Shown here: in pieces, positions 1 to 8,795 of the stretch
Layout: each line of letters begins with the position of its first letter
Position numbering within the stretch: position 1 is the stretch's first letter
From: Corynebacterium sp.
GTDB lineage: Bacteria > Actinomycetota > Actinomycetes > Mycobacteriales > Mycobacteriaceae
Assembly (NCBI GenBank): GCA_030527885.1
Contig: JAUMZY010000001.1
Span: 62,001 to 126,000, forward strand
Length of the DNA: 64,000 bases
Direction: 5' to 3'
Notes under the pieces: generated by a model
Database searches by the model: none
Told to the model about the DNA's origin: nothing
Seen by the model: only the letters and a program-made list of their open reading frames with translations
Position numbers and translations under genes: made by a program

Positions 1-43
1 AGATGGTGGCTGCGATAGTTTTGAGTTGGCGGGTGGGTCGCAT
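1..43 (-). CDS. lpqB: LpqB-like lipoprotein, N-terminal fragment only (runs off the window)
   Basis: Only 14 codons are visible, starting at an ATG at 41-43 and reading MRPTRQLKTIAATI, which looks like the basic and hydrophobic beginning of a signal peptide. It starts 3 bases after the mtrB stop (TAA, 47-49) on the same strand. In corynebacteria and mycobacteria the gene directly after mtrB is lpqB, a lipoprotein that interacts with the MtrB sensor. The name rests on this position, not on recognisable LpqB domains, which lie outside the window. Confidence 0.6.
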   Translation of the reverse strand, partial: MRPTRQLKTIAATI

Positions 44-46
44 AGG

Positions 47-1789
47 TTAGGCATCCCCTCGGTAGCTGTCGGTGCTGGGAGGGTAGACGGTGTCGGTGTC
101 GTCAAGGCGGTGTTTGGGTCGGGTTATGTTCTGCTCGATGAGTTCTGCCCAGTTGGCAACTACGCCATCATCATCGGCTTCGAAGTCGGCACGGACGTCG
201 AATTCTACGGTGTCTTCGTCGAGGCCGGTTTGTTCTGGGATGGTGAGGGGGAGGGGGTCGGTTTCGTAGCGTTGGTTGGGGGTGATGGGGAGGGTGAGGC
301 GGAAGCAGGATCCGACGCCGGGTTTGCCGATGGCGGAGAGGGATCCGCCGTGGAGGAGGGCGTCTTCGTGGGAGATGGCAAGGCCAAGGCCGGTGCCGCC
401 GGAGTGGCGGACGCGGGAGGGGTCGGCGCGCCAGAAGCGGTTGAAGACGAGGTCTTCTTGGCCGGGTTTGAGGCCGACACCGTGGTCGGTGACGGTGACG
501 GAGACGGCTTCGGTGTTGCGGGCTAGGGTGACGTCGACGGGGTTGCCTTCGGAGTGGTCGATGGCGTTGGCGAGGAGGTTGCGAAGGATGCGTTCGATGC
601 GGCGGCGGTCGCCGGTGATGGTGACGGGTTCGTCGGGCATGTGGAGGTTGACGTCGACGTTGAGTTCTTTGGCTAGGTGGTCAGTTTGGTCGCGGACGGA
701 GGTGATGCAGCTGCGGACGTCTATGGTGGACTCGGCGAGGTCGGCGACGCCGGCGTCGTGGCGGGAGATTTCGAGGAGGTCGTTTAGGAGGGATTCGAAT
801 TTGTCGAGTTCGCGGACCATGAGTTCGCTGGCGCGTTGGAGGGCGGGGTTGAGTTCGTCGGAGTTGTCGTTGATGAGGTCGGCGGCCATGCGGACGGTGG
901 TGAGGGGGGTGCGGAGTTCGTGGGAGACGTCGGAGGTGAATTGGCGTTGGAGGTTGCCGAATTCTTGGAGTTGGTTGATTTGTTTGGAGAGGGATTCGGC
1001 CATGGTGTTGAAGCTCATGGCGAGGCGGGCCATTTCGTGTTCGCCGTCGACGCCCATGCGTTCGCGGAGATGGCCGGCGGCGAAGCGTTCGGCGATGCGG
1101 CTGGCGGAGCGCACGGGGGTGATGACTTGTTGGGTGAGGAGCCAGGTGATGGCGACGAGGAGGACGGCGAGGGTGATGGCGGCGGTGGTGAATATGCCGC
1201 GAAGGAGTGAGAGGGTGGCTTGTTCGCTCTCCATGGAGAGGACTAGGTAGACCTGGAGGTGGGGGATGTCGGCTTTTGTTGGGGTACCTATAATTATTGC
1301 TTTATAGGTTGTGTTGTTTTCGCGGGTGGGGCTGGCGAATTGGTAGGCGATTTGGCCTTGGCTGACGAAGCTGCGTAATCGTTCGGGGATTTGGGCGTTT
1401 TCGGGGGCTTTGATGATGTCGTCGCCGGGGGCTTCGACGACGAGTATGGGTTCGTACACCGCTTGGGTTTCCGAATTTGCGTTCGAACGGGCGGTGAGGG
1501 CGGCCCGGGCTGAGTTGATGCGAACTTGGGTGCTTGACGACGTGGCCGTGGCGGTTAGTTGTTGTTCGACGATGCTGCGGGCTCGTTCGATTTCGTTTTT
1601 TGCTACTTCGAGTTTGGTGTCGATGAGGCGTTGGGTCACGATGGAGACCAATATATAGGCCAACGAAATCATGACGAGGGCGCAGGCGATAAATACAGAA
1701 CCAATTACTTGAAACTGTAGTGAGGTGCGCCAGCGCTTGAGAAAGGCGCTGCGCGCTTTGTTTAATAACTCAGTCAGGGAACTAAAAAT
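47..1789 (-). CDS. mtrB: Two-component sensor histidine kinase MtrB
   Basis: Membrane histidine kinase that phosphorylates MtrA and controls cell-wall metabolism and osmotic response genes. In order: TM1 (about residues 25-45), an extracytoplasmic loop, TM2 (about 197-219), HAMP, a HisKA domain with the phospho-acceptor His in DVSHELRTPL, and a HATPase domain with an N box (LLANAIDH) and G boxes (DHGVGL, GGTGLGLAIS). The acidic tail resembles that of other MtrB proteins. The first in-frame ATG (1670-1672) falls inside TM1, so it cannot be the true start. The open frame continues upstream without a stop to the end of mtrA. The best-placed start is an ATT at 1787-1789, 8 bases after GGGGAG; a CTG at 1775-1777 is the alternative. 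Either gives about 576-580 residues, a usual length for MtrB. It lies 5 bases after mtrA, as an operon. Confidence 0.93.
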   Translation of the reverse strand: MFSSLTELLNKARSAFLKRWRTSLQFQVIGSVFIACALVMISLAYILVSIVTQRLIDTKLEVAKNEIERARSIVEQQLTATATSSSTQVRINSARAALTARSNANSETQAVYEPILVVEAPGDDIIKAPENAQIPERLRSFVSQGQIAYQFASPTRENNTTYKAIIIGTPTKADIPHLQVYLVLSMESEQATLSLLRGIFTTAAITLAVLLVAITWLLTQQVITPVRSASRIAERFAAGHLRERMGVDGEHEMARLAMSFNTMAESLSKQINQLQEFGNLQRQFTSDVSHELRTPLTTVRMAADLINDNSDELNPALQRASELMVRELDKFESLLNDLLEISRHDAGVADLAESTIDVRSCITSVRDQTDHLAKELNVDVNLHMPDEPVTITGDRRRIERILRNLLANAIDHSEGNPVDVTLARNTEAVSVTVTDHGVGLKPGQEDLVFNRFWRADPSRVRHSGGTGLGLAISHEDALLHGGSLSAIGKPGVGSCFRLTLPITPNQRYETDPLPLTIPEQTGLDEDTVEFDVRADFEADDDGVVANWAELIEQNITRPKHRLDDTDTVYPPSTDSYRGDA

Positions 1790-1794
1790 CTTGG

Positions 1795-2469
1795 CTACTC
1801 CCCGGTCTTATAGCCCACTCCCCGTACAGTGAGCACGATCTGTGGATTTTCGGGATCTTTTTCAATTTTGGCACGCAATCGTTGTACATGCACATTTACC
1901 AGGCGGGTGTCGGAGGCGTTTCGGTACCCCCATACTCGTTGTAGCAGTTCTTCCCGGCTGAATACTTGCCCTGGTTTGCTGGCTAATTCGTGGAGTAGAT
2001 CGAATTCGAGGGGGGTGAGTGAGATCTCTTCACCCCCGCGGGAGACGGAGTGCCCCGGCACGTCAATAAGCAAGTCCCCTACTTCAATGATGTCAGTTGA
2101 TGATTCGTCGCTGCGGCGGAGTCGGGCACGCACGCGGGCTACGAGTTCTTTGGGTTTGAAGGGTTTGGGGATGTAGTCGTCTGCGCCGGATTCGAGGCCT
2201 AGAACCACGTCGACTGTGTCGGTTTTGGCGGTGAGCATGACGATGGGGACGGTGGATTCTTGGCGGATGGCACGGCAGATGTCGATGCCGTTCATGCCCG
2301 GGAGCATGAGGTCGAGTAGTACTAAGTCAGGGTTTTCGCGTTGGAATACGTCGACTGCTTGTGCTCCGTCATTGACCACAACGGAGGCGAATCCTTCGGT
2401 GCTGAGCACCAGGGTTAACATTTCTGAGATTGCTGGATCATCATCAACAACAAGAACTTTTTGCGCCAA
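1795..2469 (-). CDS. mtrA: Two-component response regulator MtrA (OmpR/PhoB type)
   Basis: DNA-binding response regulator paired with MtrB. The receiver domain has the acidic pocket (VVDDDP), the phospho-acceptor Asp in LLDLMLPG (about residue 53) and the conserved Lys in PKPFKPKE. A C-terminal winged helix (LTPLEFDLL, RVWGY, VHVQRLRAKIE, VRGVGYK) binds DNA. I chose the TTG at 2467-2469 because GGAGG lies 5 bases upstream and the protein then begins MAQKVLVVDDDP, matching the usual MtrA N-terminus. A GTG at 2479-2481 would add four residues but would place the ribosome site inside the gene. The stop is TAG at 1795-1797, followed directly by mtrB. Confidence 0.95.
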   Translation of the reverse strand: MAQKVLVVDDDPAISEMLTLVLSTEGFASVVVNDGAQAVDVFQRENPDLVLLDLMLPGMNGIDICRAIRQESTVPIVMLTAKTDTVDVVLGLESGADDYIPKPFKPKELVARVRARLRRSDESSTDIIEVGDLLIDVPGHSVSRGGEEISLTPLEFDLLHELASKPGQVFSREELLQRVWGYRNASDTRLVNVHVQRLRAKIEKDPENPQIVLTVRGVGYKTGE

Positions 2470-2526
2470 GATTTCCTCCACCCTAAACGATAAAGACAGC
2501 TAAAATTGGTAATTTCATAACCTATA

Positions 2527-3153
2527 CTACTGTAGAGCAGCAGTAATACGATCAGCGACGTGCGTCTGATCTGATTCTGGGTTGATAATGAGCCAGGGGG
2601 ATTGCCAGTTGCGGGCGGCTAATTTGCCGTAGGCTGCGGCGGTACGCTGCTGGAGGCTGGGGTTGGATTCGTAGCTGTCGCGGGCTTGGCTGGCGTCTGT
2701 TTGTTCGCGGTTGATTGCGCGTTGACCTGCGATATCGGGGGTAGTGTTGAGGAGTATTTGTAGGTTGGGCCGGGGTAGGCCTAGTTGTTCAAATTCCAAG
2801 TTCGCCACCCAGTCCACGATGGTGGCGTCTTGCGTGCGCGCCCACGAATAGGCGGCGTTGGAGGCAACGTAGCGATCTAAAATCACCACATCGGGTGATG
2901 AACTAAATGGCCGCAACAAGTCCCGCGCTTCGTACCGATCCAACGCAAATAGCGTTGCCATGCCGTAGACGGAATCAGTCAGATCCCCCATCTGCTGATA
3001 CAACGCCTGCCGGATAAGTTGCGCATGAATCGACGTGTCGTAGCGGGGGAAGGCGATTACGTCTGCGGCTAATTGTTCCCGTAGTGTTGCAATCAGTGTG
3101 CTTTTCCCCGCGCCGTCAATTCCTTCGATGGCAATAATCATGGTTTCAATCAT
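2527..3153 (-). CDS. tmk: Thymidylate kinase (dTMP kinase)
   Basis: Phosphorylates dTMP to dTDP in the cytoplasm for DNA synthesis. The P-loop GIDGAGKST is near residue 11 and the DRY motif of the dTMP site is in ILDRYVASN near residue 95; the lid region follows. The length of 208 residues is normal. An ATG five codons in (MIIAIEGIDG) is an equally good start. It sits between sahH and mtrA on the same strand, the order seen in C. glutamicum. Confidence 0.93.
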   Translation of the reverse strand: MIETMIIAIEGIDGAGKSTLIATLREQLAADVIAFPRYDTSIHAQLIRQALYQQMGDLTDSVYGMATLFALDRYEARDLLRPFSSSPDVVILDRYVASNAAYSWARTQDATIVDWVANLEFEQLGLPRPNLQILLNTTPDIAGQRAINREQTDASQARDSYESNPSLQQRTAAAYGKLAARNWQSPWLIINPESDQTHVADRITAALQ

Positions 3154-3190
3154 GTCATTGCCGGGGGAAATATCCGAACTTTCCCGCTCT

Positions 3191-3202
3191 GCTTGTCGAC
3201 GC
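3191..3202 (+). repeat. Copy of the over-represented 12-mer GCTTGTCGACGC
   Basis: Exact copy in the space between the end of sahH and the start of tmk. See the finding on this motif. Confidence 0.7.
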
Positions 3203-3331
3203 CCCCAGCCGTGGCCTGTGGTTGCCCTTGGCTAAGGCCCCATCACCGCACGTGATTTCAGTCACGTTATGCCAGGTAGCTGGTGCATCGTGTGCAAAGC
3301 ATCCGGCGGCGATCATCACTGGGCCGCACTC

Positions 3332-4768
3332 TTAATACCGGTAGTGCTCCGGCTTGTAGGGGCCGGCCACGTCAACGCCAATGTATTCGGCTTGTTCCTT
3401 CGTGAGTTCGGTGATGGCGCCACCGAGCGCCTGCACGTGGATGCGGGCTACCTTTTCGTCCAGAATCTTGGGCAGCCGGTACACCTGGTTTTCGTATTTG
3501 CCGTCGTTGTTGAATAGCTCAATTTGGGCAATGGTTTGGTCTGCAAACGAGGTGGACATGACGAAGCTGGGGTGACCAGTGGCGTTGCCCAAATTCAGGA
3601 GGCGGCCTTCAGAGAGCACCACGATGGCCCGCCCGTTGGGCAGGTAGAATTCATCGACTTGGGGTTTGATGTTCACACGGGTGACGTCGTCGCGGTGCAA
3701 GAGGGAAGCCATGTCGATTTCGTTGTCGAAGTGGCCGATGTTGCCAAGTACCGCATGATCCTTCATCTCCAACATGTGTTCGAAGGTGATGATGCCGAGG
3801 TTGCCGGTGGCGGTGATGATGATATCGGCCTCCGCCACGGCGTCTTCCACGGTCACCACTGGGAAGCCATCCATGAGGGCCTGCAGGGCATTGATGGGGT
3901 CGGCTTCGGTGACTTTCACCCGGGCGCCTTGGCCAGCCATGGCTTCGGCGCAGCCTTTCCCTACGTCGCCGTAGCCGCAGATCAAGACGCTTTTCCCGCC
4001 CATGAGCATGTCGGTGGCGCGGTTGATGCCGTCGATAAGCGAGTGCCGGGTGCCGTATTTGTTGTCGAACTTGGATTTGGTTACGGCGTCGTTAACGTTC
4101 ATGGCGGGGAAGGGCAGCACACCTTCTTCTGCGAAGTGATAGAGGCGGTGCACGCCGGTGGTGGTTTCCTCGGTGACGCCCTTCACCGATTGGGAAATGG
4201 CGGTCCACTTGGGGCCTTCGGCGGCGAGGACGTCGCGCAGGGTGTCTTTGAAGGCGATGAACTCATCAGAGTCGCCGGCTTCGGTGGGGGGCACCAGGCC
4301 GGCTTCTTCCCATTGTTTACCACGAATAACGGCCATGGTTGCGTCGCCGCCGTCGTCTAGGATCATGTTGGGGAGCACCCCGTCGCCCCAGCTGAAGATT
4401 TGGTTGATGCACCACCAGTATTCGGGGAGGGTTTCGCCTTTCCACGCGAATACGGGCACGCCGGCGGGGTTGTCGGGTGTGCCGTCTTTGCCAACCACCA
4501 CGGCTGCTGCGGCTTCGTCTTGGGTGGAGAAGATGTTGCAGGATGCCCACCGCACCTCAGCGCCCAGGGCCACGAGGGTTTCGATCAGCACTGCGGTTTG
4601 CACAGTCATGTGGATGGAACCTGCGATGCGGGCGCCTTTGAGGGGTTGTTCCTCGGCGTATTCTGCGCGCAGCTGCATCAGGCCGGGCATCTCATACTCC
4701 GCGAGGCGGATTTGATGGCGACCGAGTTCGGCGAGGGAAAGGTCGGAAACTTTATAGTCAAAACTCAT
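3332..4768 (-). CDS. sahH: S-adenosyl-L-homocysteine hydrolase
   Basis: Hydrolyses S-adenosylhomocysteine to adenosine and homocysteine, NAD dependent, removing the inhibitor left after methylation. The 478 residues match the bacterial family. Hallmarks: [15 protein letters not shown] near the N-terminus, HMTVQTAVL, the NAD-binding GYGDVGKG, and the C-terminal KPEHYRY that reaches into a neighbouring subunit. The ATG at 4766-4768 has AAGGATC five bases upstream. It is the first gene of the leftward group sahH-tmk-mtrA-mtrB-lpqB. Confidence 0.97.
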   Translation of the reverse strand: MSFDYKVSDLSLAELGRHQIRLAEYEMPGLMQLRAEYAEEQPLKGARIAGSIHMTVQTAVLIETLVALGAEVRWASCNIFSTQDEAAAAVVVGKDGTPDNPAGVPVFAWKGETLPEYWWCINQIFSWGDGVLPNMILDDGGDATMAVIRGKQWEEAGLVPPTEAGDSDEFIAFKDTLRDVLAAEGPKWTAISQSVKGVTEETTTGVHRLYHFAEEGVLPFPAMNVNDAVTKSKFDNKYGTRHSLIDGINRATDMLMGGKSVLICGYGDVGKGCAEAMAGQGARVKVTEADPINALQALMDGFPVVTVEDAVAEADIIITATGNLGIITFEHMLEMKDHAVLGNIGHFDNEIDMASLLHRDDVTRVNIKPQVDEFYLPNGRAIVVLSEGRLLNLGNATGHPSFVMSTSFADQTIAQIELFNNDGKYENQVYRLPKILDEKVARIHVQALGGAITELTKEQAEYIGVDVAGPYKPEHYRY

Positions 4769-5044
4769 GGGGATCCTTGATCGTGGTCAACGTAGTAAAC
4801 GTGACTCACTATAGCCGAGTTTTTAACGCACCATTCCCCCCGTTCTACCCCCGTTCTAGAAAAATTATTTCTAAGAATTTACCCCCACTACCCCAATTCT
4901 GCCGTGACACGCCCCGTTAATGTCTGATTATTTCCGCTTTTCGACGCATTAGAGCATGTCACACCCCTAAAACACCCCCTTTCTAGGTGCCTAGTTCACC
5001 ATCGCAATCATGTATATAACTAATAAATATTGATTAGTTTTTCA
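4769..5044. other. Intergenic region upstream of sahH
   Basis: About 280 bases of AT-rich sequence between the sahH start and the end of the DUF4259 gene. It should hold the sahH promoter, but I cannot pick a convincing hexamer pair. It contains one exact copy of the 12-mer (4936-4947) and an imperfect AT-rich inverted repeat (AACTAAT / ATTAGTT, about 5019-5041) followed by TTTTT on the plus strand. I saw no riboswitch fold or McbR-like site. Confidence 0.45.
4936..4947 (+). repeat. Copy of the over-represented 12-mer GCTTTTCGACGC
   Basis: Exact intergenic copy, about 170 bases upstream of the sahH start. Confidence 0.7.
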
Positions 5045-5416
5045 TTATTCGAGTGCCTCAATAAATGGTTCGATATCCAGATCGGAATCCTCTTCAGTTT
5101 CATCTCTTACCGCCTCCAGCACCGCGCTGGCAGCTTCGCTCAGTTCCTCCGAGGTGTGCCCCACCAATTCCCGCAGGAACGGGTAGTCATCCGCCACATC
5201 GCCTGCAGAGAACGGCGCCCCCGCCCAAATCGCCGCGATTGTTGCTGCACAGAGGCCATTTTCCTTTTCCTCGGGAGAAAGCCGCGTGGCGTTAAGCACC
5301 AACTTGCAGCTGTCTTCCACGGCCTCAACAATGTCATCGTTGTCCAGCGCAGCAAGCTCATCCAGAAAGTCAGTATTGGCCTCGTGGCTAAAAATCTCAA
5401 TATCCCATGTGCTCAT
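5045..5416 (-). CDS. DUF4259-type protein of unknown function
   Basis: 123-residue acidic, soluble protein with no signal peptide or membrane segment. The start MSTWDIEIFSHEANTDFLDE, the middle LCAATIAAIWAG and the C-terminal helix of acidic residues fit the DUF4259 family, whose members are small cytoplasmic proteins without known activity. It stands alone, on the same strand as sahH but some 280 bases upstream of it. Confidence 0.75.
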   Translation of the reverse strand: MSTWDIEIFSHEANTDFLDELAALDNDDIVEAVEDSCKLVLNATRLSPEEKENGLCAATIAAIWAGAPFSAGDVADDYPFLRELVGHTSEELSEAASAVLEAVRDETEEDSDLDIEPFIEALE

Positions 5417-5769
5417 ATCGTCACCACTTTCTCACTGTCTTTGTGTTCATTTTGTGACACACCAAGGAAGAAAATTGTCGACTACGCGATCCTTCACTTC
5501 CCACCCCGTATCTTAAGGATTATGTCATCTAGTACCACGGGGGTACCTAACGCCATTTATACAGCGACTTAGAGGATTCTGCCGGAGATTTTTCCCGAAA
5601 TCATCAAAAACTTTCGAAAAGAATTTCTTAATCTATTTCTAATCCCACAGTTCAGAAGCTTTGCCCCGCCTATATAACGTTTGTGTTAAGGTCAATGACT
5701 GACACTCACGCGCGCTAACACAGGCGCCAAATACACATGTAAATGGCAACCCGAAGCCGGAGGTACTGA
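5417..5769. other. Intergenic region between divergent genes (5.4-5.8 kb)
   Basis: Separates the leftward DUF4259 gene from the rightward gene at 5770. A possible promoter for the latter is TATAAC at 5673-5678 with TTCAGA 16 bases upstream (5651-5656); the match is modest. GGTACC sits in a short palindromic stretch near 5540. No credible gene is seen. Confidence 0.4.
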
Positions 5770-6513
5770 ATGAGCAGCGACAAAACAACCAGTCGCTTCC
5801 TTGCGTTTGTCTCCTGCGGTTTTGCCGGTGCGGTAGTTATCGGACTCGGAGTATGGCAGCTCGGCGTCGCCCAAAGCGACAGCCACACCACCAGCGACTC
5901 TGGGATTATACCCGCTATGACCAGCGACAGTCCCGTACCAGCTGCAATCAGCGGCAACAACCCCAGCAATAACCCGCCAGCACCCACCCCCAATGGGAAT
6001 GACCGTGACACTCACAACAATGATGAAGAGGAATCCCAACCACCAGGAAATTCCAATGATATCAAACGGGACCCACTGCTTCCACCACGGGCATATGTTG
6101 CCCCTGACCGGGGGAACCAGCCGAAAAACACCCCCGGCAACGTCAATACCTTCGTGCCGCCCATAATCGCCGAAAACGTCCCCCGCGGCCACAATTCCAC
6201 CCCGCCCCCATACGAGGACGGATCATCCACAACCCCCTTTGATACCAAGCATTTGACCACGGCAACCACCACCACGTCGCCCGCACATGTGCCACTATCC
6301 GAGGATTCGCAGGAAAGCGGCCCAGATCCCCTGCCCACCCCAACCGCAACCCCCGCGATGCAAGCCCCGCAGAGCATACCGACCAAACGAGATAACCAGG
6401 CGCTACCCGCACCCAATACTCCCTCTAATTACACCACCCAGAATCAACCACAAACTACTCCCAATAGCAATACCCTTACACACCAAGATCAAATCCCCAC
6501 CAATCTTCAATAA
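5770..6513 (+). CDS. Membrane-anchored Pro/Thr/Asn-rich extracytoplasmic protein, unknown function
   Basis: 247 residues. A short basic N-terminus is followed by one hydrophobic segment (about residues 10-31, FLAFVSCGFAGAVVIG), then a long tail made almost wholly of Pro, Thr, Asn, Ser and Gln. This predicts a signal anchor with an extended wall-spanning or surface stalk. GGAGG stands 5-6 bases before the ATG, which supports translation. I recognise no domain. The gene is convergent with manA, with 11 bases between the two stops. Low-complexity tails of this kind vary quickly between strains. Confidence 0.6.
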   Translation: MSSDKTTSRFLAFVSCGFAGAVVIGLGVWQLGVAQSDSHTTSDSGIIPAMTSDSPVPAAISGNNPSNNPPAPTPNGNDRDTHNNDEEESQPPGNSNDIKRDPLLPPRAYVAPDRGNQPKNTPGNVNTFVPPIIAENVPRGHNSTPPPYEDGSSTTPFDTKHLTTATTTTSPAHVPLSEDSQESGPDPLPTPTATPAMQAPQSIPTKRDNQALPAPNTPSNYTTQNQPQTTPNSNTLTHQDQIPTNLQ

Positions 6514-6524
6514 TCACCAAACTT

Positions 6525-7703
6525 TTAGGCGTCCACTCCCACCACAAAAACTTGTCCGGTTCCCGTAACCGTCATGGCGGCCGGCTCCCCTGCCGCAATC
6601 CACACCGATTGCGTCGGCGTTAATTCCTGTACGGAATCCCCCACGGTGATCGTCACAGCGCCCGCAGTACACAGCACGACTCGTGGCCCTGGCACTTCGG
6701 CCTGCCACTCCCCCGCCACGTCGATCATGCGCAGCACAAATTCCTTGTTGGGAACGTCGAAAAGCCCAGCGTGGCAGCCGATACGCGGATGCGCCAAGGA
6801 ATCAAACTTCAACACCCGCACCAATTCCGGCACGTCAACGTGCTTGGAGGTCAACCCGCCCCGCAGCACGTTATCGGAATTGGCCATGACCTCCACGCCC
6901 ATGCCATAGCAATACGCATGCAAATTACCGGCATCCAGGTAGATGCCCTCCCCCGGCTGCAGAATCACATGGTTGAGCAATAACGCACCCAGCACGCCCA
7001 CGTCCCCGGGGTAATGCGCATCCAGTTCAATGATGTTTTCCAGCGCCTCTAGTTTCCACTGCGCAACGGTTCTTTCGGCTACCACCTGCCTAGCGGCGGT
7101 CACTATATCGTCGATAAGCTGCTTGCGTACCGTCGCCGGAATCGTAATCCACGTGGTAAACAGCGCCCGCAAATTCGCGTCTTCGGCCCCGTTGCGGTCC
7201 GCCATGCCCACGTACCGATCCAACGCCGGGCAGTTAAGTACATCGAACAACTCCAACGTGTCCGCCAGCGGCCGGAACCCAGCCATCGCATGGAACGGCG
7301 TGAGCGCCACTATGAGCTCCGGCTTGTGATTATCGTCGCGGTAATTCCTATTCCACGCCCGCAAATCAATGCCTTGATCATTTTCCCGCCGGAACCCATC
7401 GCGGGCTTGTTGCAGCGACGGATGCGCCTGCAACGATAGGGGCTCCGCCGCCGCCAGGATTTTCAGTAAAAACGGCAGCCGGTCCCCAAAGTGCGCCCGC
7501 ACCTGCGCGCCCAAATGATAGTCCGGATCAGCGGCAATGATCTCTGTCAACGGCACGCCATCCACCTCGGCGGGGGCTGCGGGATGCGCGCCGTACCATA
7601 ATTCCGCTTCCGGGTGCTGCGTTGGGCCACTCCCCCGTAGCCCAGCAATAAGGGTTTTAGAACCCCACGAATACGCCTGCGTGCGCGGACAAAGAAACAG
7701 CAT
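6525..7703 (-). CDS. manA: Mannose-6-phosphate isomerase, class I
   Basis: Interconverts fructose-6-phosphate and mannose-6-phosphate, the entry to GDP-mannose for lipoarabinomannan, glycolipids and mannoproteins. Type I phosphomannose isomerase features: PLSLQAHPS (zinc His and substrate site, about residue 95), NHKPELIVAL with a zinc Glu, and the signature YLDAGNLHAYCYGMGVEVM with the third zinc His. The length of 392 is normal. It is the last gene of the leftward group pmmA-tobH-manA. Confidence 0.95.
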   Translation of the reverse strand: MLFLCPRTQAYSWGSKTLIAGLRGSGPTQHPEAELWYGAHPAAPAEVDGVPLTEIIAADPDYHLGAQVRAHFGDRLPFLLKILAAAEPLSLQAHPSLQQARDGFRRENDQGIDLRAWNRNYRDDNHKPELIVALTPFHAMAGFRPLADTLELFDVLNCPALDRYVGMADRNGAEDANLRALFTTWITIPATVRKQLIDDIVTAARQVVAERTVAQWKLEALENIIELDAHYPGDVGVLGALLLNHVILQPGEGIYLDAGNLHAYCYGMGVEVMANSDNVLRGGLTSKHVDVPELVRVLKFDSLAHPRIGCHAGLFDVPNKEFVLRMIDVAGEWQAEVPGPRVVLCTAGAVTITVGDSVQELTPTQSVWIAAGEPAAMTVTGTGQVFVVGVDA

Positions 7704-7761
7704 GAACCATCGATCTTTCTACAACTTAAAAGCGGGATGAACCTCGGGATGACCCTCAAGG

Positions 7762-8772
7762 TTAATCCACATGAAAAAACACAGTAGCGGCGAATGCTCG
7801 GCTCATCAGCCGCAACGCATCCACCGGGCTACTCTGCGAGTTACTGGTTGAATTACTAGTCACGGCAATGGCACCCGGCAACCCCGGCGCGTCATGATCC
7901 GGCGCACACCACACAACAGGCTTTAACGGTAGCAGTGTTGGTCCGTCGTCAAGGAGTGGATCATAAAAAATGTCTTGCTGCGCTCCTGGGTAGTGGCGGG
8001 AGGCGGCGGCGAGTTCTGGGAGTGACAGGCTCGCGCTGACTTGTCCCCGCATGGCCCATAACGTGGCGACTACCGTGGCTAATGCCATGCCTGGAATGCT
8101 CTCTGAGCAGTGCACAATGGCCCCGTGGATGGCTGCGAGTTCGCGGGCGGGGTTGGTGGTTTCGTCGCGTTCAGGTGAGCAGGCTTCTAGCTCTTCGTCG
8201 ATTTCGGTGGCCCAATCGTTAAGTTTTTGTACCACCAAAAGGGGGTCTAGGTCGGCGAGTTCCAACACCGCTAGCACTGCCACTACGCTTCGGGTGGGGC
8301 TGGGCCCCAGTGCGTTGGGGAGGTGGGGGACGATGATGGTGTCGCGAGGTGCGTCGTTGACCATGGGGCATTCACCGGGGCATACCAGGATGGTGGTGAT
8401 GCCGCGGCTGACGGCATGGGAGATGGCTCGGCTGATGGTGGGGTCTTCGCCTTTTTCGCTGAGCACGATGAGGACGTCTAGGGCACCGAGGTAGCCGGGG
8501 GCGGTTTCGGTGATGACCAGTGCCACTGGCAGGGGTTGGACGAGGCTGGCTGCGAGTTGGGCGCAGCGGTAGCTGAGGTTGTCGGCGCACAGCACGACGA
8601 TGCTGCGGGCGCGGACTCCTGCGAGGCTGGCGAGGCCGGGGAGTTCTGCCCCGAACTCGTCTTGCTGGGGTGTGATGCTGGTTTCGATGGCCCCCGCTAT
8701 GGCTCTGACCTGGGCCCCTTCGTGGGCGATGTCGTAGAATGCCACCGCGAGAGGGTCATATCCATTGCTCAT
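7762..8772 (-). CDS. TobH-like SIS-domain protein between manA and pmmA
   Basis: 336 residues with two alpha/beta sugar-isomerase-like halves: ARSIVVLCADNLSYRCAQL near residue 55 and ALDVLIVLSEKGEDPTISRA near 95, which resemble phosphosugar-binding SIS folds. In mycobacteria and corynebacteria the gene between phosphomannomutase and mannose-6-phosphate isomerase is annotated TobH. The enzymatic activity is not known to me. Position suggests a part in mannose-phosphate metabolism, but this is inference. The Ser/Thr-rich C-terminus looks disordered. Confidence 0.75.
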   Translation of the reverse strand: MSNGYDPLAVAFYDIAHEGAQVRAIAGAIETSITPQQDEFGAELPGLASLAGVRARSIVVLCADNLSYRCAQLAASLVQPLPVALVITETAPGYLGALDVLIVLSEKGEDPTISRAISHAVSRGITTILVCPGECPMVNDAPRDTIIVPHLPNALGPSPTRSVVAVLAVLELADLDPLLVVQKLNDWATEIDEELEACSPERDETTNPARELAAIHGAIVHCSESIPGMALATVVATLWAMRGQVSASLSLPELAAASRHYPGAQQDIFYDPLLDDGPTLLPLKPVVWCAPDHDAPGLPGAIAVTSNSTSNSQSSPVDALRLMSRAFAATVFFHVD

Positions 8773-8795
8773 ACTTGACTATATTACGGTAGTTT

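Noticed and set aside
276..1250. Long plus-strand open frame of 324 codons opposite mtrB
   Set aside because: Arg/Ser/Trp-rich shadow of the high-GC kinase gene; no ribosome site or domain.
3524..4360. 278-codon plus-strand open frame opposite sahH
   Set aside because: Composition mirrors the complement of sahH; the sahH call is certain.
4769..5044. SAH or SAM riboswitch upstream of sahH
   Set aside because: I looked for the conserved paired elements and saw none; the region is AT-rich and unstructured apart from one weak repeat.
5692..6416. Minus-strand open frames opposite the Pro/Thr-rich gene
   Set aside because: The plus-strand frame has GGAGG, a signal anchor and Pro/Thr composition; the minus frames have Trp/Gly-rich shadow composition.
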